Assembly: GCF_037975245.1 (NCBI RefSeq)
Contig: NC_092583.1
Location: 18,004,764 to 18,068,763 of the forward strand
DNA from: Apostichopus japonicus
Taxonomy: Eukaryota; Echinodermata; Holothuroidea; Aspidochirotida; Stichopodidae
Reading direction: 5' to 3'
DNA length: 64,000 nucleotides
Shown here: positions 49,601 through 58,600 of the stretch, piece after piece
How the letters are laid out: each line of letters starts with the position of its first letter
Numbering within the stretch: position 1 is the first letter of the stretch
Made by a program: the position numbers and the translations under genes
Notes under the pieces: model-generated
The model's database searches: none
What the model was told of the DNA's origin: nothing
The model's input: only the letters and a program-made list of their open reading frames with translations

Positions 49601-52600
49601 ACAAAGTAGGACTACTTTATGTTCATTAATTGCTTCAAGTGATCTTACTAACAGATAACAGAGCTTGTAGAGCTTGAACAAAGTTGACAACATTTTTATG
49701 TAAACAAAAAAGTGTGCTCAGAAGATTATAGTACCTTTAGAACAAATTTTGTACACTCAAACAAAATAAAACACTCAGTGCAAACTTAGTACACTCAGTG
49801 TGAACTAAGGACACTCAGTGCAAAATTTATGTTCAGACCAAAATAGAACACACTAAACTCAAAATAATACATTCTGAACAAAAGGTACACTCAGCACACA
49901 CTTAGTATACTTAGTGTAAACTTAGAACACCCAGAAAACTAGTGTTTGCACGGGTTATCCGGGTACCCACCCGACGCATACTACCCGGTTCCTAATTTAT
50001 TACCCAAATTCTACGCAAAGTGTGATTTAAAAAAAAAAAAAAAATGCAAACCTACGGTTAGGCATATTTCCCATTGACTTAGTGTGGTGTTAGGCTAACA
50101 TATGTGGTCGAAGGTAACAGCAATAACGAAGGTACCCCCCCCCCCCCCGACGCGATACTACCCGGGTCCTAATTTATAATTGAATCCTAGGCAGTGTGAT
50201 TTAAAAAAAAATATATGCAAACCGATGGTTAGGCAGATTTCCCATTCCCATTGACTCAGTGTGTTGTTAGGCTACCATGTGGTTGAAGATAACAGCAATA
50301 ACGAAACTATTCCATGGATATCTTATAACTGCGTCACAATTTCAGCTAATAAACAAATGGCTTTGCTAGATTACCCCATTTACTTAGTGTGGTGTTAGGC
50401 AACCACGTGGTCGAACATAACAGCAATAATGAATGTGTACCATGGATATCTTATAACTGCGTCACAATTTCAGCGAATAAAAAGATTGTTAGGTTTAGCT
50501 AGATTTCTCATGCATTGACTTAGTGTGGTGTTAGGCTACCATGTGGAAGAAATGATTATTAATTCATTCGTTTATTTCATAGAAGGAAAGGCTGACAAGG
50601 AATTTTACGACATGTTTATGGATCATAGACGGGATAAATAAAAAATAATAATCGCAAGTGGCATTTTACAAATCGTGTATTCCAAATGCGATCAAATTGG
50701 GCGAATCCCGTAATCTCGCGGCTAATGCGAACCCTGGGCCTGCATAATAGATAGTAGTAGTAAAAACTGTTTAGGAGCTAACTTGGATATTTTTATGGTG
50801 TGATCCAATAGACGTGGAGAGCCTGCATAAGCAGCGGCGGCAGTGCGATGTTAACAACATTACTTCTAATTAGTAGTAATGTTAATTAATAATTATATTA
50901 AGTAATTAACAAGTTTATGACAGAAAAAAAGCATATAGAAATTATTGAGGAAGGTTTTATACCTTACCTTACACATACGTTTTTGAACATGAAAACATTG
51001 TCAGTAGAGAAAATACTTCATTTATAATAGCATCCAATATGTAATTTCTTGAAAATCGTGAAACACGAGAGTAAACAATTTTTCCCTGGTACCCGGATAC
51101 CCGACGGGTAACGGCTCTCGGGTACCCGGTTCCCGATTTTTGGACCCATGTAAACACTACAGAAAACACAGTACACTCAGCACACACTTAGTATACTCAG
51201 TGTTAACTTAGAACACCCAGAAAACACAGTACCCTCAGCACACGCTTAGTATACTTAGTGTAAACTTAGTACACTCAGAAAACAGTACACTAAGCACACA
51301 CTAAATATACTCAGTGTAAACTTAGTACACCCAGAAAACACAGTTCACTAAGCACACAGTTAGTTTACTCAGTGTAAACTTAGAACACCCAGAAAACACA
51401 GTTCACTCAGCACACAGTTAGTATACTCAGTGTAAACTCAGTACACTCAGAAAACACAGTACACTAAGCACACACTTAATATACTCAGTGTAAACTTAAT
51501 ACAACCAGAAAACACAGTACACTCAGCACACGCTTAGTATACTTAGTGTAAACTTAGTACACTCAGAAAACACAGTACACTAAGCACACACTTAATATAC
51601 TCAGTGTAAACTTAATACATCTAGAAAACACAGTACCCTCAGCACACGCTTAGTATACTTAGTGTAAACTTAGTACACTCAGAAAACACAGTACACTAAG
51701 CACACACTTAATATACTCAGTGTAAACTTAATACACCCAGAAAACACAGTACACTCAGCACACTTAGTATACTCAGTGTTAACTTAGAACACCCAGAAAA
51801 CACAGTACACTCAGCACACACTTAGTATACTCAGTGTAAACTCAGTACACCCAGAAAACACAGTACACTCAGCACACAGTTAGTATACTTAGTGTAAACT
51901 CAGTACACCCAGAAAACACAGTACACTCAGCACACACTTAGTATACTCAATGCAAACTTAATACACCCAGAAAACACAGTACACTCAGCACACACTTAGT
52001 ACACTCAGTGTAAACTTAATACACCCAGAAAACACAGTACACTCAGCACACACTTAGTATACTCAGTGTTAACTTAGAACACCCAGAAAACACAGTACAC
52101 TCAGCACACACTTAGTATACTCAGTGTAAACTTAGAACACCCAGAAAACACAGTACCCTCAGCACACACTTAGTATACTTAGTGTAAACTCAGTACACTC
52201 AGAAAACACAGTACACTCAGCACACACTTAATATACTCAGTGTAAACTTAATACATCCAGAAAACACAGTACACTCAGCACACACACGTAGTATACTCAG
52301 TGTAAACTTAGAACACCCAGAAAACACAGTACACTCAGCACACACTTAGTATACTCAGTGTTAACTTAGAACACCCAGAAAACACAGTACACTCAGCACA
52401 CACTTAGTACTCAGTGTAAGCTTAATACATCCAGAAAACACAGTACACTCAGCACACACTTAGTATACTCAGTGTAAAATAGTACAGTCAGAAAACACAG
52501 TACACTCAGAGCACACACTTAGTATACTCAGTGTTAACTTAGAACACCCAGAAAACACAGTACACTCAGCACACACTTAGTACTCAGTGTAAACTTAATA

Positions 52601-55600
52601 CACCCAGAAAACACAGTTCACTAAGCACACACTTAGTATACTCAGTGTAAACTTAATACACCCAGAAAACACAGTACACTCAGCACACACTTAGTACTCA
52701 GTGTAAACTTAATACATCCAGAAAACACAGTACACTCAGCACACACTTAGTATACTCAGTGTAAAATAGTACAGTCAGAAAACACAGTACACTCAGAGCA
52801 CACACTTAGTATACTCAGTGGATCTTTGAGCCTACTCTGTTTTTGTGTTGTATGGATCTTTGAGCCTACTCTGTTTTTGTGTTGTATGGATCTTTGAGCC
52901 TACTCTGTTTTTGTGTTGTATGGATCTTTGAGCCTACTCTTTGTATTTTAAATTTGGACAATGTGTTGAAGTGTGAAAGAGTGAAGTGTGAAGAGTGAAA
53001 AAATGTTTTGTATTTTCAATCTTTCACACTGCATTGTCTTTTTGCAATGACTCATGTCTCAGGATAATGAAACTTTGTCTTTGTTTAACAACTATATTTT
53101 GCCTTTCTATGTTTTTTTGGCATATCTGTTGTTATTAAATCCTTCCAGCAAACTATTCACCTGTTTGTCACTTATAGTGTCTCATGCTAACTATCCTTTC
53201 TGAAAAGAACTGCAGTTCAATTATTTATTGACTTACTTTATAATTTATTTGCTAGTCTAGAATAAGCAGAATGCTTTCTTTCATTTCCTTCACTCAAACG
53301 CTTCCTTGCTTGAAATGTATGCTTTTAATTCTTTGCGGGTGCAGGGGATGCTAATAACGACGAGTACCTCACCCCAGATGTCGGGGTGCAAGATGCATAT
53401 CAGCCACTACTCACTGATGAGCTTGAAAAAGGTAAGAAGCCAGTTAAACCAGCAAAACAATCAATGAGGTGATGAAGTACCCTAGCAATGAGTGGACTGA
53501 GAAAGGGAGAGGGGGTAACTTGAAATGATTGTCCCCAATAATAGCAATGAGTTGGAGGAGACAGAAAGGGGTAGTAAATTTAACTGATCATCCCCAATAC
53601 TAGCAATGATAGGGTGGAAAGAGGAAGGGGCTGTAACTTGAAATGACCGTCTCCAATCTAAGCAATGATAGGGTGGAAAGAAGAAGGGGCTGTAACTTGA
53701 AATGACCCTCCCCAATCTTAGCAATGAGAGGGTGGAGAGAGAAAGGGGCTGTAACTTGAAACGACCATGTCCAATCTAAGCAATGAGAGGGTGGAGAGAG
53801 GAAGGGGCTGTAACTTGAAATGACCATGTCCAATCTTAGCAATGATAGGGTGGAGAGAGAAAGGGGCTGTAACTTGAAATGACCGTCTCCAATCTAAGCA
53901 ATGATAGGGTGGAAAGAGGAAGGGGCTGTTACTTGAAACGACCATCTCCAATCTAAGCAATGATAGGGTGGAGAGAGGAAGGGGCTGTAACTTGAAACGA
54001 CCGTCTCCAATCTAAGCAATGAGAGGGTGGAAAGAGGAAGGGGCTGTAACTTGAAACGACCGTCTCCAATCTAAGCAATGAGAGGGTGGAAAGAGGAAGG
54101 GGCTGTAACTTGAAACGATCATCTCCAATCTTAGCAATGAGAGGGTGGAAAGAGGAAGGGGCTGTTACTTGAATTGACCATGTCCAATCTTAGCAAATGA
54201 TAGGGTGGAAAGAGGAAGGGGCTGTTACTTGAAATGACCATGTCCAATCTTAGCAATGATAGGGTGGAAAGAGGAAGGGGCTGTAACTTGAAATGACCAT
54301 GTCCAATCTTAGCAATGATAGGGTGGAAAGAGGAAGGGGCTGTTACTTGAAATGACCATGTCCAATCTTAGCAATGAGAGGGTGGAGAAAGGAAGGGGCT
54401 GTAACTTGAAATGACCGTCTCCAATCTTAGCAATGGTAGGGTGGAGAGAGGAAGGGGCTGTAACTTGAAATGACCGTCTCCAATCTAAGCAATGATAGGG
54501 TGGAGAGAGGAAGGGGCTGTAACTTGAAATGACCGTCTCCAATCTAAGCAATGATAGGGTGGAGAGAGGAAGGGGCTGTAACTTGAAATGACCGTCTCCA
54601 ATCTAAGCAATGATAGGGTGGAAAGAGGAAGGGGCTGTTACTTGAAACGACCATCTCCAATCTAAGCAATGATAGGGTGGAGAGAGGAAGGGCTGTAACT
54701 TGAAATGACTGTCTCCAATCTAAGCAATGAGAGGGTGGAGAGAGGAAGGGGCTGTAACTTGAAACGACCATGTCCAATCTAAGCAATGAGAGGGTGGAGA
54801 GAGGAAGGGGCTGTAACTTGAAATGACCATGTCCAATCTTAGCAATGATAGGGTGGAGAGAGGAAGGGGCTGTAACTTGAAATGACCGTCTCCAATCTAA
54901 GCAATGATAGGGTGGAAAGAGGAAGGGGCTGTTACTTGAAACGACCATCTCCAATCTAAGCAATGATAGGGTGGAGAGAGGAAGGGGCTGTAACTTGAAA
55001 TGACTGTCTCCAATCTAAGCAATGATAGGGTGGAAAGAGGAAGGGGCTGTTACTTGAAACGACCATCTCCAATCTAAGCAATGATAGGGTGGAGAGAGGA
55101 AGGGGCTGTAACTTGAAACGACCGTCTCCAATCTAAGCAATGAGAGGGTGGAAAGAGGAAGGGGCTGTAACTTGAAACGATCATCTCCAATCTTAGCAAT
55201 GAGAGGGTGGAAAGAGGAAGGGGCTGTTACTTGAAATGACCATGTCCAATCTTAGCAAATGATAGGGTGGAAAGAGGAAGGGGCTGTTACTTGAAATGAC
55301 CATGTCCAATCTTAGCAATGATAGGGTGGAAAGAGGAAGGGGCTGTAACTTGAAATGACCATGTCCAATCTTAGCAATGATAGGGTGGAAAGAGGAAGGG
55401 GCTGTTACTTGAAATGACCATGTCCAATCTTAGCAATGAGAGGGTGGAGAAAGGAAGGGGCTGTAACTTGAAATGACCGTCTCCAATCTTAGCAATGGTA
55501 GGGTGGAGAGAGGAAGGGGCTGTAACTTGAAATGACTGTCTCCAATCTAAGCAATGATAGGGTGGAGAGAGGAAGGGGCTGTAACTTGAAACGTCTCCAA

Positions 55601-58600
55601 TCTTAGCAATGATAGGGTGGAGAGAGGAAGGGGCTGTAACTTGAAACATCTCTAATCTAAGCAATGATAGGGTGGAAAGAGGAAGGGGCTGTTACTTGAA
55701 ACAACCATCTCCAATCTAAGCAATGATAGGGTGGAAAGAAGAAGGGGCTGTAACTTGAAATGACCCTCCCCAATCTTAGCAATGAGAGGGTGGAGAGAGG
55801 AAGGGGCTGTAACTTGAAACGACCATGTCCAATCTAAGCAATGAGAGGGTGGAGAGAGGAAGGGGCTGTAACTTGAAATGACCATGTCCAATCTTAGCAA
55901 TGATAGGGTGGAGAGAGGAAGGGGCTGTTACTTGAAATGACCGTCTCCAATCTAAGCAATGATAGGGTGGAGAGAGGAAGGGCTGTAACTTGAAATGACC
56001 GTCTCCAATCTAAGCAATGATAGGGTGGAAAGAGGAAGGGGCTGTTACTTGAAACGACCATCTCCAATCTAAGCAATGATAGGGTGGAGAGAGGAAGGGC
56101 TGTAACTTGAAATGACTGTCTCCAATCTAAGCAATGAGAGGGTGGAGAGAGGAAGGGGCTGTAACTTGAAACGACCATGTCCAATCTAAGCAATGAGAGG
56201 GTGGAGAGAGGAAGGGGCTGTAACTTGAAATGACCATGTCCAATCTTAGCAATGATAGGGTGGAGAGAGGAAGGGGCTGTAACTTGAAATGACCGTCTCC
56301 AATCTAAGCAATGATAGGGTGGAAAGAGGAAGGGGCTGTTACTTGAAACGACCATCTCCAATCTAAGCAATGATAGGGTGGAGAGAGGAAGGGGCTGTAA
56401 CTTGAAATGACTGTCTCCAATCTAAGCAATGATAGGGTGGAAAGAGGAAGGGGCTGTTACTTGAAACGACCATCTCCAATCTAAGCAATGATAGGGTGGA
56501 GAGAGGAAGGGGCTGTAACTTGAAACGACCGTCTCCAATCTAAGCAATGAGAGGGTGGAAAGAGGAAGGGGCTGTAACTTGAAACGATCATCTCCAATCT
56601 TAGCAATGAGAGGGTGGAAAGAGGAAGGGGCTGTTACTTGAAATGACCATGTCCAATCTTAGCAAATGATAGGGTGGAAAGAGGAAGGGGCTGTTACTTG
56701 AAATGACCATGTCCAATCTTAGCAATGATAGGGTGGAAAGAGGAAGGGGCTGTAACTTGAAATGACCATGTCCAATCTTAGCAATGATAGGGTGGAAAGA
56801 GGAAGGGGCTGTTACTTGAAATGACCATGTCCAATCTTAGCAATGAGAGGGTGGAGAAAGGAAGGGGCTGTAACTTGAAATGACCGTCTCCAATCTTAGC
56901 AATGGTAGGGTGGAGAGAGGAAGGGGCTGTAACTTGAAATGACTGTCTCCAATCTAAGCAATGATAGGGTGGAGAGAGGAAGGGGCTGTAACTTGAAACG
57001 TCTCCAATCTAAGCAATGATAGGGTGGAGAGAGGAAGGGGCTGTAACTTGAAACGTCTCCAATCTAAGCAATGATAGGGTGGAAAGAGGAAGGGGCTGTT
57101 ACTTGAAACAACCATCTCCAATCTAAGCAATGATAGGGTGGAAAGAAGAAGGGGCTGTAACTTGAAATGACCCTCCCCAATCTTAGCAATGAGAGGGTGG
57201 AGAGAGGAAGGGGCTGTAACTTGAAACGACCATGTCCAATCTAAGCAATGAGAGGGTGGAGAGAGGAAGGGGCTGTAACTTGAAATGACCATGTCTAATC
57301 TTAGCAATGATAGGGTGGAGAGAGGAAGGGGCTGTTACTTGAAATGACCGTCTCCAATCTAAGCAATGATAGGGTGGAGAGAGGAAGGGCTGTAACTTGA
57401 AATGACCGTCTCCAATCTAAGCAATGATAGGGTGGAAAGAGGAAGGGGCTGTTACTTGAAACGACCATCTCCAATCTAAGCAATGAGAGGGTGGAAAGGG
57501 GAAGGGGCTGTAACTTGAAACGACCATCTCCAATCTAAGCAATGAGAGGGTGGAAAGAGGAAGGGGCTGTTACTTGAAATGACCATGTCCAATCTTAGCA
57601 AATGATAGGGTGGAAAGAGGAAGGGGCTGCTACTTGAAATGACCATGTCCAATCTTAGCAATGATAGGGTGGAAAGAGGAAGGGGCTGTAACTTGAAATG
57701 ACCATGTCCAATCTTAGCAATGATAGGGTGGAAAGAGGAAGGGGCTGTTACTTGAAATGACCATGTCCAATCTTAGCAATGAGAGGGTGGAGAAAGGAAG
57801 GGGCTGTAACTTGAAATGACCGTCTCCAATCTAAGCAATGATAGGGTGGAGAGAGGAAGGGGCTGTTACTTGAAACGTCTCCAATCTAAGCAATGATAGG
57901 GTGGAGAGAGGAAGGGGCTGTAACTTGAAATGACCGTCTCCAATCTAAGCAATGATAGGGTGGAAAGAGGAAGGGGCTGTTACTTGAAACGACCATCTCC
58001 AATCTAAGCAATGATAGGGTGGAGAGAGGAAGGGATGTAACTTGAAATGACTGTCTCCAATCTAAGCAATGAGAGGGTGGAGAGAGGAAGGGGCTGTAAC
58101 TTGAAACGACCATGTCCAATCTAAGCAATGAGAGGGTGGAGAGAGGAAGGGGCTGTAACTTGAAATGACCATGTCCAATCTTAGCAATGATAGGGTGGAG
58201 AGAGGAAGGGGCTGTAACTTGAAATGACCGTCTCCAATCTAAGCAATGATAGGGTGGAAAGAGGAAGGGGCTGTTACTTGAAACGACCATCTCCAATCTA
58301 AGCAATGATAGGGTGGAGAGAGGAAGGGCTGTAACTTGAAATGACTGTCTCCAATCTAAGCAATGATAGGGTGGAAAGAGGAAGGGGCTGTTACTTGAAA
58401 CGACCATCTCCAATCTAAGCAATGATAGGGTGGAGAGAGGAAGGGGCTGTAACTTGAAACGACCGTCTCCAATCTAAGCAATGAGAGGGTGGAAAGAGGA
58501 AGGGGCTGTAACTTGAAACGATCATCTCCAATCTTAGCAATGAGAGGGTGGAAAGAGGAAGGGGCTGTTACTTGAAATGACCATGTCCAATCTTAGCAAA

